Shown one piece after another: positions 1 to 5,944 of a stretch of DNA of 6,059 nucleotides. The stretch is taken from assembly GCA_023436825.1 (NCBI GenBank), contig JAEZHS010000159.1, positions 1 through 6,059 of the forward strand, read 5' to 3'. Both the position numbers and the translations under genes were made by a program. The DNA is from Pseudomonadota bacterium (GTDB lineage Bacteria; Pseudomonadota; Alphaproteobacteria; Reyranellales; Reyranellaceae). Below the pieces are notes generated by a model. That model was given only the letters and a program-made list of their open reading frames with translations, was not told where the DNA came from and searched no databases. The first letter of the stretch is position 1, and the number at the start of each line of letters is the position of its first letter.

Positions 1-1344
1 AAAGTCAACCCGACAAACCTCCAACTTGCGGCCCACCGCGCGGCCGCCCGCACGACCTCGCGCGAGCTCACCGAACAGGCGCTCGCCCGCATCGCCGATC
101 CCAAAGGCGAAGGCGGCCGCGCCTTCATAAAGGTGTGGCGCGACCAGGCATTGGCCGCAGCCGATGCCAGCGACGGGCAGCGCAAGGCGGGCCTTGTGCC
201 CTCGCCGCTCGCCGGCATTCCGGTCTCGATCAAGAACCTGTGCGACGTCGCGGGTGAGACCACGCTCGCCGGCTCCAGGGCGCTCGACGATGCGCCGGCG
301 GCCAAGGCCGATGCGCCCGTCGTGGCGCGCTTGCGTGCGGCTGGCGCTGTGATCGTCGGCAGCACCAACATGAGCGAGTTCGCCTTCTCGGGCGTGGGCT
401 TCAATCCGCACTATGGCACGCCGGGCAACCCGGCCGACCGCAAGCGCGTGCCGGGCGGCTCCTCGTCGGGGGCCGCCGTGTCGGTCGCCGACGGCATGGC
501 CGTGGCGGCGCTGGGCACCGACACTGGCGGCTCGGTGCGCATTCCTGCCGCCGTCTGCGGCATCACCGGCTTCAAGCCGACGGCGCGACGTGTGCCGATC
601 GACGGCGTCGTGCCGCTCTCGACCTCGCTCGATTCGATCGGCCCGCTGGCCAATTCAGTGGAGTGCTGCGCGATCGTCGACGCTGTGTTCGCGGGGGAGC
701 CGATTTCGATACCCGCGCCGGCGCCGCTCGCCGGGCTGCGTCTCGCCGTGCCCATGCATTTCGTGATGGACGACCTCGATGCCACAGTCGCCACCGCCTT
801 CGAGCGGGCGTTGAAGGCGCTGTCGGGCATCGGCGTGAAGGTCGAGAAGATCGACCTTCCGGAGCTGAATGAGCTCAACACGATCAACGCCCGCGGCACT
901 TTCGCCGCCTCCGAGGCCTATGCCTGGCACCGCAGACTGATCGAGCGTCGGGCCGCGGACTACGACCAGCTCGTGTACCCCCGCATCATGCGCGGCAAGG
1001 AGATGGGTGCCGCCGACTACATAGACCTGCTGGCCGCCCGCGCCGACCTGCAGAAGCGCGTGTCGGCGGTCACCTCGAACTACGACGCCGTCGTCATGCC
1101 GACCTGCGCCATCGTTGCGCCGACCCTCGAGGAAGTCTCGACCCCCGACGGCTTCACCAGGAAGAACCTGCTGCTCCTGCGCAACACCACCGCCGGCAAC
1201 TTTTTGGACCGCTGCGGCATCAACCTGCCCTGTCATGCACCGGGCGAGCTGCCGGTCGGCTTCATGCTGATGGGCGAGGCCATGGCCGACAAGCGCATCC
1301 TGGCGATGGCTCGGTCGGTGGCACCGGTGGTGCGGGCGCACTGA
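1..1344 (+). CDS. Amidase signature family hydrolase (5' end outside window)
   Basis: Hydrolyses a carboxylic amide to acid and ammonia or amine, probably in the cytoplasm; the substrate cannot be read from the sequence. The frame is open from base 1, and its N-terminal part (TSRELTEQALARI, residues 19-31 counted from base 1) is typical of amidases. A start at the GTG at 133 would delete this helix, so the true start lies upstream, probably by only a few codons. The Ser-cisSer-Lys triad is complete: Lys78 (VSIKN), Ser154 (GGSSSG) and nucleophile Ser178 (GTDTGGSVRIP), with 24 residues between the serines as in FAAH. The visible 447 residues are close to a full family length of roughly 450-470. 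The C-terminal LPVGFMLMG block is also typical. GatA is a related alternative, but no gatB or gatC is seen nearby. It faces the minus-strand flavin reductase gene across a palindromic repeat. Confidence 0.93.
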   Translation, partial: KVNPTNLQLAAHRAAARTTSRELTEQALARIADPKGEGGRAFIKVWRDQALAAADASDGQRKAGLVPSPLAGIPVSIKNLCDVAGETTLAGSRALDDAPAAKADAPVVARLRAAGAVIVGSTNMSEFAFSGVGFNPHYGTPGNPADRKRVPGGSSSGAAVSVADGMAVAALGTDTGGSVRIPAAVCGITGFKPTARRVPIDGVVPLSTSLDSIGPLANSVECCAIVDAVFAGEPISIPAPAPLAGLRLAVPMHFVMDDLDATVATAFERALKALSGIGVKVEKIDLPELNELNTINARGTFAASEAYAWHRRLIERRAADYDQLVYPRIMRGKEMGAADYIDLLAARADLQKRVSAVTSNYDAVVMPTCAIVAPTLEEVSTPDGFTRKNLLLLRNTTAGNFLDRCGINLPCHAPGELPVGFMLMGEAMADKRILAMARSVAPVVRAH

Positions 1345-1350
1345 TTTCAC

Positions 1351-1467
1351 CATTCATGTTCCTCTTCCCCTTGGGGAGAGGTTAGGTGAGGGGGTTCAAC
1401 GCGAAGATCGTCTCCTGCATCACCCCCTCACTCAGCCTCTCCTCCAAGGGGGAGAGGGACATGAGTG
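1351..1467. repeat. Large imperfect inverted repeat between convergent genes
   Basis: Arms 1351-1395 and 1422-1467 are reverse complements over about 45 bases with a handful of mismatches and one single-base gap, around a 26-base spacer. Each arm also contains its own smaller hairpin (CTCTTCCCC/GGGGAGAG at about 1362-1380, and a similar one in the right arm), giving a cruciform-like design. The CTCTCCCC...GGGGAGAGG core resembles intergenic repeats common in alphaproteobacterial genomes; that resemblance is from general knowledge, not a search. It fills nearly the whole gap between the amidase and the flavin reductase gene and may end transcription from both sides, but it has no T-run. Confidence 0.8.
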
Positions 1468-1486
1468 ATGAGCTGGAAGCGCGACG

Positions 1487-2122
1487 TCACTGGTACTTCG
1501 GATCGTCCGGCCTTCTCATCCGCCATACGTTGTCGGTCGTGGTGTATTCGCTGTAGCCCAGGCGCGCGACGGGCTTGAAGGCGAGCGTGTCGATGCGGCC
1601 GTCCTTGATGATGCTGTCGTCGATATGAACGCCCACGACCTGCCCGAACACCACCGAGCCGCGCTTGGTCTCGTGGCCCTTCTCGACCGGCAGCTCGATG
1701 GTGCGCCAGTACTTGCACTCCAGCGCCACCGGCGATTCCTTCACCCGCGGCGGCTTCACCAAGGTCGAGGGCGCAGGTGTGAGGCCGGCCATCTTCAGCT
1801 CGTCGATACCGAACTCGACCATGGTGGTCGTAACGTTCATCTGCTCCTTCAGGCTCTCGCTCACCATGTTGACGACGAACTCGCCCGTTGACTCCGCGTT
1901 CATCCGGCTGTGCTTGGTCGGCGTGCTGCCGTAGGTGCCGGTGATGGCGAAATAGACCAGCGGCGGGAATTCGCTGACGGCGTTGTAGAAGCTGTAGGGC
2001 GCCAGGTTTACGCGGCCCTGCCGGTCGACCGTAGAAATCCAGCCGATCGGCCGCGGCACGATCAGCGACTTCAGCGGATCCTGCGGGAGTCCGTGATCGC
2101 GCTTGGCGGCATCGTAGAACAT
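1487..2122 (-). CDS. Flavin reductase-like FMN-binding protein (DIM6/NTAB-type)
   Basis: Predicted cytoplasmic FMN-binding split-barrel protein of 211 residues, of the flavin reductase-like family that uses NAD(P)H to reduce flavin or supplies reduced flavin to a partner oxygenase. Visible family blocks are PRPIGWIST (23-31), NLAPYSFYNAVS (39-50), the PPLVYFAI strand (53-60) and TKHSRMNAESTGEFVVN (69-85), which follow the usual order for flavin contacts. Length is normal for the stand-alone members. The ATG start is supported by a strong Shine-Dalgarno GAGGAAA (bases 2125-2131 on the complement) two bases before it, overlapping the end region of the upstream gene. It is the second gene of a two-gene operon behind the MESH1-like hydrolase. 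No monooxygenase partner is in the window, so substrate and partner are unknown. Confidence 0.88.
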   Translation of the reverse strand: MFYDAAKRDHGLPQDPLKSLIVPRPIGWISTVDRQGRVNLAPYSFYNAVSEFPPLVYFAITGTYGSTPTKHSRMNAESTGEFVVNMVSESLKEQMNVTTTMVEFGIDELKMAGLTPAPSTLVKPPRVKESPVALECKYWRTIELPVEKGHETKRGSVVFGQVVGVHIDDSIIKDGRIDTLAFKPVARLGYSEYTTTDNVWRMRRPDDPKYQ

Positions 2123-2133
2123 GGTTTCCTCAT

Positions 2134-2688
2134 TCAGCCGAAGTGCCGGCTCGCTCTTTCATGCGCCTCGTCGAAGGCGGCCTCCAACCGTGGATTGAGC
2201 CCACGGCAGGAACGCACAACATCGTTGGCCCACACGACATAATCGCGCAATCGCGCCTCTGTCCATCCCGCCGGGGGGCTGCCGACGAGGCCGCGCAGGT
2301 TGGACGTCTTGTCGGCGATCTTCAGCAGCTTGGCGCGCCGCGACTTCGCCGGAGTCTTCTCGATCTGCAGGCGCTTGCGCTCCTCCTTGGGCAGCGACTT
2401 GTCGTCGGTCACCTCGGCCACCAGCGCGGCGACCTCCGGCCCGAAGCGCTCCAGAAGATCATCGTAGGTGGCGTCGGTGTCCTCCAGCGTGTCGTGCAGC
2501 AGACCGCCCATCAGCAGCACGACGTCCTGGCCGTCGGTCGCCTCGGCAAGCAATGCCGCCACCTCAGTCAGGTGGTTGATGTAGGGCTCGGCGCGCTCGC
2601 CCTTGCGCCGCTGCGAGATGTGCTGGCGAGCGGCATAATCGGCGGCGCGCGCCAGGCGAACGAGATCAGGAGCCGGATCGGTACTCAT
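2134..2688 (-). CDS. MESH1/HDDC3-like HD hydrolase (single-domain alarmone hydrolase)
   Basis: Predicted Mn-dependent HD phosphohydrolase of 184 residues, homologous to the hydrolase domain of SpoT and strikingly like metazoan MESH1, which removes the 3'-pyrophosphate of (p)ppGpp and, in human, also dephosphorylates NADPH. Metal ligands are in place: His39 (YINH), His65-Asp66 (LLHDTLEDT, 64-72) and Asp126 (KIADKTSNLR). Their spacings (26 and 60) match those recalled for human MESH1 (His35, His61-Asp62, Asp122). The QRRK loop near residue 27 and the block TDDKSLPKEERKRLQ are also MESH1-like. There is no synthetase, TGS or ACT domain, so it is a small alarmone hydrolase. The ATG at 2688 is chosen over the adjacent upstream TTG because AGGAG (complement of 2692-2696) lies 3 bases before the ATG and would abut the TTG directly. 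It is first in an operon with the flavin reductase gene, 11 nt downstream. Confidence 0.9.
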   Translation of the reverse strand: MSTDPAPDLVRLARAADYAARQHISQRRKGERAEPYINHLTEVAALLAEATDGQDVVLLMGGLLHDTLEDTDATYDDLLERFGPEVAALVAEVTDDKSLPKEERKRLQIEKTPAKSRRAKLLKIADKTSNLRGLVGSPPAGWTEARLRDYVVWANDVVRSCRGLNPRLEAAFDEAHERASRHFG

Positions 2689-2754
2689 CAACTCCTGTTG
2701 TGCGACCAGCCGTCAGGCTTGTCGAGCCGCCCAGCCCGGCCCATCTTCCCGCCC

Positions 2755-3333
2755 ATGTCACGTACGATGAAGGCGCTGCTGGGCGTCTGGATTGCCTGCC
2801 TGGCTGCTGCCGCGGTATGGATCGGCTGGGATGCATATCAAGGCGGCAAGCCCGCCATCGGCGGGCCCTTCGCCCTCACCGACCAGAACGGCCGCACCGT
2901 CACCAGCGACAGCCTCAAGGGCAAGCCGACCCTGATCTATTTCGGCTTCACCTATTGCCCGGATGTCTGCCCGACCTCGCTGCTGCTGATGGAGAACGCC
3001 ATCGAGAAGCTGGGGCCGGATGCGGCCAAGAAGGTGAACCTGGTCTTCATCACCATCGATCCCGAGCGCGACACGCCCAAGCTGCTCAAGGGCTATGTCG
3101 AGAATTTCGGGCCGACCTTCATCGGGCTGACCGGCACGCCGCAGCAGATTGCCGACGTGGCCCGCGCCTATCGCGTCTACTTCCAGAAGGTGCCGGGCAA
3201 GGATGGCGGGCCGTACCTGATGGACCATTCCTCGATCGTCTATCTGCTCGACCGCAACGGCCGCTTCGTCACCCACTTCACGCATGAAGCCAAAGCCGAG
3301 ACGATCGCGGCGGGCGTGCGACGGCTTCTCTAG
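2755..3333 (+). CDS. sco: Sco1/SenC/PrrC family copper chaperone
   Basis: Membrane-anchored thioredoxin-fold protein that binds copper and helps assemble the CuA centre of cytochrome c oxidase, or acts as a thiol reductant for it, on the periplasmic side. The 192-residue product has one N-terminal membrane segment (about 6-25) after a short basic stretch. The Sco fold then begins at PFALTDQNG (38-46) and carries the CxxxC copper site YCPDVCPT with Cys68 and Cys72. TIDPERDTP (100-108) and the third ligand His158 (DHSSIVYLLD) follow. Length is normal. ATG 2755 is preferred, with ATG 2767 as alternative; neither has a clear Shine-Dalgarno. The open frame continues upstream but is antisense to the hydrolase gene there. 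The gene diverges from the MESH1-like operon with only 66 bases between, where I see no convincing promoter. No oxidase subunits are adjacent. Its TAG stop lies in an inverted-repeat arm. Confidence 0.9.
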   Translation: MSRTMKALLGVWIACLAAAAVWIGWDAYQGGKPAIGGPFALTDQNGRTVTSDSLKGKPTLIYFGFTYCPDVCPTSLLLMENAIEKLGPDAAKKVNLVFITIDPERDTPKLLKGYVENFGPTFIGLTGTPQQIADVARAYRVYFQKVPGKDGGPYLMDHSSIVYLLDRNGRFVTHFTHEAKAETIAAGVRRLL

Positions 3334-3491
3334 TACCGACTGTCACTGAAGGGTGAATCGTAGCTCTCATCCGGCACGGGAGTTACCCCCGCTTACCGTA
3401 GCGAGGGGCCTTTTGAGGCCGCAGGAGAAGGTCCCTCGCTACGCTCAGGATGACACCAGGTCCGTATCAGGCATTTGCGATTCGGTACTAG
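3330..3491. repeat. 162-bp segment bounded by 10-bp inverted repeats (MITE-like?)
   Basis: CTAGTACCGA at 3330-3339 is the exact reverse complement of TCGGTACTAG at 3482-3491. The left arm contains the TAG stop of the sco gene. A second inverted repeat (3398-3442) lies near the middle, so the structure is nested. There is no coding capacity or transposase. Terminal inverted repeats around a hairpin suggest a small non-autonomous mobile or REP-like element, but no target duplication is obvious, and a 10-bp match could arise by chance in this much sequence. Confidence 0.45.
3398..3442. repeat. Inverted repeat/hairpin downstream of sco
   Basis: GTAGCGAGGG at 3398-3407 pairs perfectly with CCCTCGCTAC at 3433-3442. 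Including the next three bases, 12 of 13 positions pair, around a 19-base loop. The flanking CTACGCTCAGGATGACA text resembles a common bacterial intergenic repeat (from memory, unverified). It lies 64 bases after the sco stop and could help end that transcript, but lacks a T-run, so a dispersed repeat is the more likely reading. Confidence 0.6.
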
Positions 3492-3525
3492 CCCCTGCGG
3501 GACGCCTCTCGTTCCTAACTTCCGG

Positions 3526-3554
3526 TCGCCATCGGAGCCCCGCTGGTGTAGATT
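3526..3554 (+). promoter_or_regulatory. Weak candidate sigma70-type promoter for phaZ
   Basis: TCGCCA (3526-3531) and TAGATT (3549-3554) each match 4 of 6 consensus positions with a 17-base spacer, in the least GC-rich part of the gap upstream of phaZ. This is a weak match and could be chance; it is listed because no better candidate is visible before the gene. Confidence 0.2.
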
Positions 3555-3674
3555 ATGTCCCGGGGATAGGGGGCGTTTTCGGTCACAGAAAAGGTGCGGC
3601 AGGAGGGCGCGGCCCTTCCCATATCTGACGCGTTAACCCGCGTAGTACCTCCCCCTCGGGTACCTGAAATAACC

Positions 3675-3693
3675 AAGGAAACCAATGTGTTAG
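3675..3693 (+). promoter_or_regulatory. phaZ ribosome binding site with overlapping two-codon ORF
   Basis: AAGGAA at 3675-3680 is followed after 6 bases by the in-frame GTG at 3687, which fixes the phaZ start. The same Shine-Dalgarno is 4 bases from an ATG at 3685-3687 in another frame, which reads ATG-TGT-TAG and stops at 3693. The G at 3687 is shared by both start codons. Ribosomes choosing the ATG would make a dipeptide only, so this arrangement could reduce phaZ translation. The arrangement is seen directly; the effect is inferred. Confidence 0.65.
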
Positions 3694-4937
3694 CGTCTTC
3701 TTTGCTGTATCAGGCGTACGAGTTCCAGCGTCACCTCGCCAAGCCGGTGCGCCTTTGGGCGAACGCGCTCGAGCAGGTCTACTCGAGCCCGTACAACCCG
3801 TTGACCGACACCTGGTTCGGCAAGTCCATGGCGGCCGGCGCCGAAATCATGGCGCGGCTGACCCAGAATTACGGCAAGCCTGCCTTCGGCCTGAAAACGG
3901 TCGAGATCGGCAACGAGATCGTGGCCGTCAACGAGGAGATCCTCCTCCGCAAGCCGTTCTGTCAGCTCCTGCGCTTTCACCGCGACACGGCCCAACCCGG
4001 AAATGGGCACCGCGATCCCAAGGTTCTGGTGGTGGCGCCGATGAGCGGTCACTTCGCCACCCTGCTGCGCGGCACCGTCGAGGCGCTGTTGCCCGAGCAC
4101 GACATCTACATCACCGACTGGACCGACGCGCGCGAAGTGTCGCTCGCCCAAGGCAACTTCGACCTCGACGACTACGTCGACTACATCATCGAGTTCTGCC
4201 GCTACCTCGGCCCGGACGTTCACGTCATCGCGGTGTGCCAGCCGTCGGTACCGGTGATGGCGGCGGCCTCGCTGATGGCGGCCGACAAGGATCCGCGCCA
4301 GCCCCGGTCGATCACCCTGATGGGCGGCCCGATCGACACGCGCGTCAGCCCGACCACGCCCAATGACCTGGCGATGCGCAACTCGATGATGTGGTTCCGC
4401 GACAACGTCATCACGACGGTGCCGCTGAACTATCCGGGCGCCATGCGCCGCGTCTACCCGGGCTTCCTGCAGCTCACCTCGTTCATCAGCATGAACCTCG
4501 ACCGGCACATCAACGCCCACATGCGCCAGTTCGAGCACCTGGTCAAAGGCGACGACGATTCGGCCGACGCCCATCGCACCTTCTACGACGAGTATCTTGC
4601 GGTGATGGACCTCACCGCCGAGTTCTATCTGCAGACCATCGAGGTCGTGTTCAAGGAGCACCAGCTGCCGCGCGGCGTCTGGGTGAGCCGCGGCCGCAAG
4701 ATCGATCCCTCGGCCATCGAGACCGCCTTGATGACGGTCGAGGGCGAGCTCGACGACATTTCCGGCATCGGCCAGACCAAGGCGGCGCACGCGCTCACCC
4801 CCAACATCCCCGGCGCACGCCACGTGCACTGGGAGCAACCGCGCGTCGGCCACTACGGCATCTTCAACGGCCGCAAGTGGCGCGAGCAGATCATGCCGCG
4901 CGTGCGCGACTTCATCCGCGACAACGACGGGCGCTGA
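3687..4937 (+). CDS. phaZ: Intracellular polyhydroxyalkanoate (PHB) depolymerase
   Basis: Mobilises stored polyhydroxybutyrate granules to 3-hydroxybutyrate units inside the cell. The 416-residue product belongs to the PhaZ family typified by Cupriavidus necator PhaZ1: alpha/beta hydrolase with a cysteine nucleophile. The lipase-box equivalent VCQPSVP holds Cys184; the other triad residues are Asp356 (GELDDISG) and His389 (VGHYGIFNG). All are offset by one from the C. necator positions I recall (183, 355, 388). PMSGHFATLLRGTVE (118-132) and ITDWTDAR (142-149) are further family blocks. There is no signal peptide, as expected for the granule-acting type. GTG 3687 is chosen for its Shine-Dalgarno. 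An upstream GTG (3594) would add 31 residues, including a proline-rich stretch unlike the family. TTG 3702 would give the classic MLYQ start but has no ribosome site. No phaC, phaP or phaR gene is in the window. Confidence 0.94.
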   Translation: MLASSLLYQAYEFQRHLAKPVRLWANALEQVYSSPYNPLTDTWFGKSMAAGAEIMARLTQNYGKPAFGLKTVEIGNEIVAVNEEILLRKPFCQLLRFHRDTAQPGNGHRDPKVLVVAPMSGHFATLLRGTVEALLPEHDIYITDWTDAREVSLAQGNFDLDDYVDYIIEFCRYLGPDVHVIAVCQPSVPVMAAASLMAADKDPRQPRSITLMGGPIDTRVSPTTPNDLAMRNSMMWFRDNVITTVPLNYPGAMRRVYPGFLQLTSFISMNLDRHINAHMRQFEHLVKGDDDSADAHRTFYDEYLAVMDLTAEFYLQTIEVVFKEHQLPRGVWVSRGRKIDPSAIETALMTVEGELDDISGIGQTKAAHALTPNIPGARHVHWEQPRVGHYGIFNGRKWREQIMPRVRDFIRDNDGR

Positions 4938-5014
4938 GTCGGGGTCGCTAGCAAGTACCACCTCGGTGTTTTTCCGGCGGCAACCCTTCTGCCCGCCGCA
5001 CCGTTACTGCCCTC

Positions 5015-5818
5015 ATGGACCTCGAAGCCGAGTGGAGCAGCGCGGCCAGCACCGTCGTGGCCCTGATCACGACCTACGGCCTGCGCGTGGTCGGTGCCTT
5101 CATCATCCTGATCGCCGGCTGGATGGCCTCGCGCATCGTCTACTCGGCAGTCGTCCGACTGTGCGAGAAGTCGCCGCGCATCGATCGAACGGTCGTGCTC
5201 TTCCTGGGCAACGGCGCACGCTATGCTGCCCTGATCTTCACCTTCATCGCCGTGCTCACCACCTTCGGCATCGCCACCACGAGCTTCGTGGCCGTGCTGG
5301 GCGCCCTCGGCATCGCCGTCGGGCTTGCCCTGCAGGGCACGTTGAGCAACCTCGCGGCCGGCATCATGCTGGTCGTGTTCCGTCCCTTCCATGTCGGCGA
5401 CCGCATCGAAACCGCCAACGTCGGCGGCGGTGTGTGCGAGATCAACCTGTTCTTCACTGAGATCGACGGCGACGACAACACGCGCATCATCATCCCCAAC
5501 GGAAAATTGTGGGGCGAGATCGTGCGCGTGCCGACGCACAACGACACGGCGCGCATCGACCTCCACTTCCAGCGTCCGGCCAACGACGATATCGGCGCCG
5601 CCATCGCCCGGCTGGAAGAGCTGATCCAGCGCGACAAGCGCGTCCTGCGGGTTTCGGACATCGGCGTGGAAAGCGTCGGCGACGGCAATTATACCGTGGC
5701 CGCCAATCTCTGGGTGTCTCGGCGCGATGCGACGGCCGTGCGCTTCGACCTCAACCGCACCGTCAAGGAGGAGTTCGAGCGCCGGCCCCTGGCGGCGGTG
5801 GAGCGCCGCGCCGGATAG
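5015..5818 (+). CDS. mscS: Small-conductance mechanosensitive channel, MscS family
   Basis: Inner-membrane channel that opens under membrane tension and releases solutes after hypo-osmotic shock. At 267 residues it is the compact three-helix form, close to E. coli MscS (286). Membrane segments are about 20-43, 68-84 and 90-122. The pore helix TM3 carries the glycine/alanine pattern VLGALGIAVGLALQG (94-108) then LSNLAAGIMLVVFRPF (110-125). By alignment on Gln107-Gly108, the E. coli pore leucines 105 and 109 become Ile100 and Leu104, and hinge Gly121 becomes Gly116. The beta-domain block IIIPNGKLWGE follows, then the C-terminal alpha/beta region. ATG 5015 is the first start after an in-frame stop at 4949; it has no clear Shine-Dalgarno. 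A 6-bp stem (4975-4980 with 4993-4998) lies just before it. The gene follows phaZ by 77 bases on the same strand and may be co-transcribed. Its TAG stop coincides with the edge of a repeat block. Confidence 0.94.
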   Translation: MDLEAEWSSAASTVVALITTYGLRVVGAFIILIAGWMASRIVYSAVVRLCEKSPRIDRTVVLFLGNGARYAALIFTFIAVLTTFGIATTSFVAVLGALGIAVGLALQGTLSNLAAGIMLVVFRPFHVGDRIETANVGGGVCEINLFFTEIDGDDNTRIIIPNGKLWGEIVRVPTHNDTARIDLHFQRPANDDIGAAIARLEELIQRDKRVLRVSDIGVESVGDGNYTVAANLWVSRRDATAVRFDLNRTVKEEFERRPLAAVERRAG

Positions 5819-5825
5819 AGCTTGA

Positions 5826-5865
5826 GCATGACGGGTCCGGCTGGAATCAGCCCGACCCATCATGC
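5826..5865 (+). terminator. Strong hairpin after mscS, possible terminator or REP-like unit
   Basis: A 40-base stem-loop. GCATGA (5826-5831) pairs with TCATGC (5860-5865), and GGGTCCGGCTG (5833-5843) pairs with CAGCCCGACCC (5848-5858) around the tetraloop GAAT. There are 16 base pairs with two internal mismatches. It begins 7 bases after the mscS stop, a typical terminator position, but no T-run follows on either strand. It may be a factor-dependent terminator, an RNA 3'-end stabiliser, or simply a dispersed repeat. Confidence 0.5.
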
Positions 5866-5894
5866 CCGGTGAAACCACGATCACCCGCGCGCGC

Positions 5895-5940
5895 GAATGG
5901 GATGAGATGAAACCGCATGCGGTTCCATCTCATCCGATTC
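5895..5940. repeat. 46-bp near-perfect palindrome (REP-like)
   Basis: A perfect 14-bp palindrome AACCGCATGCGGTT (5911-5924) sits at the centre. After one mismatch it continues through GGATGAGATG (5900-5909) paired with CATCTCATCC (5926-5935), then after a second mismatch through GAAT/ATTC to 5895 and 5940. So 21 of 23 pairs match with no spacer. It resembles dispersed intergenic palindromes of alphaproteobacteria (from memory, unverified). It lies just after the deacylase stop and could terminate that gene's transcript. Confidence 0.85.
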
Positions 5941-5944
5941 CGCT

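Larger units (their letters stand above)
3334..3686. other. Noncoding stretch between sco and phaZ
   Basis: This 353-base stretch has no convincing gene. A 91-codon open frame at 3353-3628 has no family resemblance and crosses the repeats. The first half is the nested inverted-repeat segment described separately. The second half (3492-3686) is probably the promoter and leader of phaZ: it has a weak sigma70-like site near 3526-3554, a short dyad ACGCG-6 nt-CGCGT at 3628-3643 that could be a regulator site, and the phaZ ribosome binding site at 3675-3680. Base composition is less GC-rich than the coding regions. Confidence 0.6.

Noticed and set aside
133..1344. Amidase start at GTG 133
   Set aside because: The same frame is open back to base 1 and encodes a typical amidase N-terminal helix (TSRELTEQALARI), so 133 is not the true start; the gene is cut by the window edge.
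2689..2691. TTG start one codon upstream for the MESH1-like protein
   Set aside because: The AGGAG directly abuts this TTG, leaving no spacer; the next codon is ATG with a short but workable spacing.
2143..2754. N-terminal extension of the Sco frame to give a 396-residue protein
   Set aside because: The extra ~204 residues are antisense to the well-supported MESH1-like gene and resemble no family; the Sco membrane anchor begins after ATG 2755.
3353..3628. 91-codon open frame between sco and phaZ
   Set aside because: No family resemblance and no ribosome site; the translated part around VPRYAQDDT comes from the intergenic repeat at 3398-3460.
3690..4961. 423-codon minus-strand open frame opposite phaZ
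   Set aside because: It is a shadow of GC-rich codon usage: low-complexity His/Val/Asp/Arg-rich translation, with phaZ having a complete catalytic triad on the other strand.
4959..4973. CACCTCGGTG followed by TTTTT after phaZ, as a Rho-independent terminator
   Set aside because: The stem is only 3 bp if a four-base loop is allowed, too weak to count as a terminator, so phaZ and mscS may be co-transcribed.
4853..5884. 343-codon minus-strand open frame opposite mscS
   Set aside because: Its translation is rich in D/G/H/R with no domain, it overlaps mscS and the end of phaZ, and it runs through the hairpin at 5826-5865.
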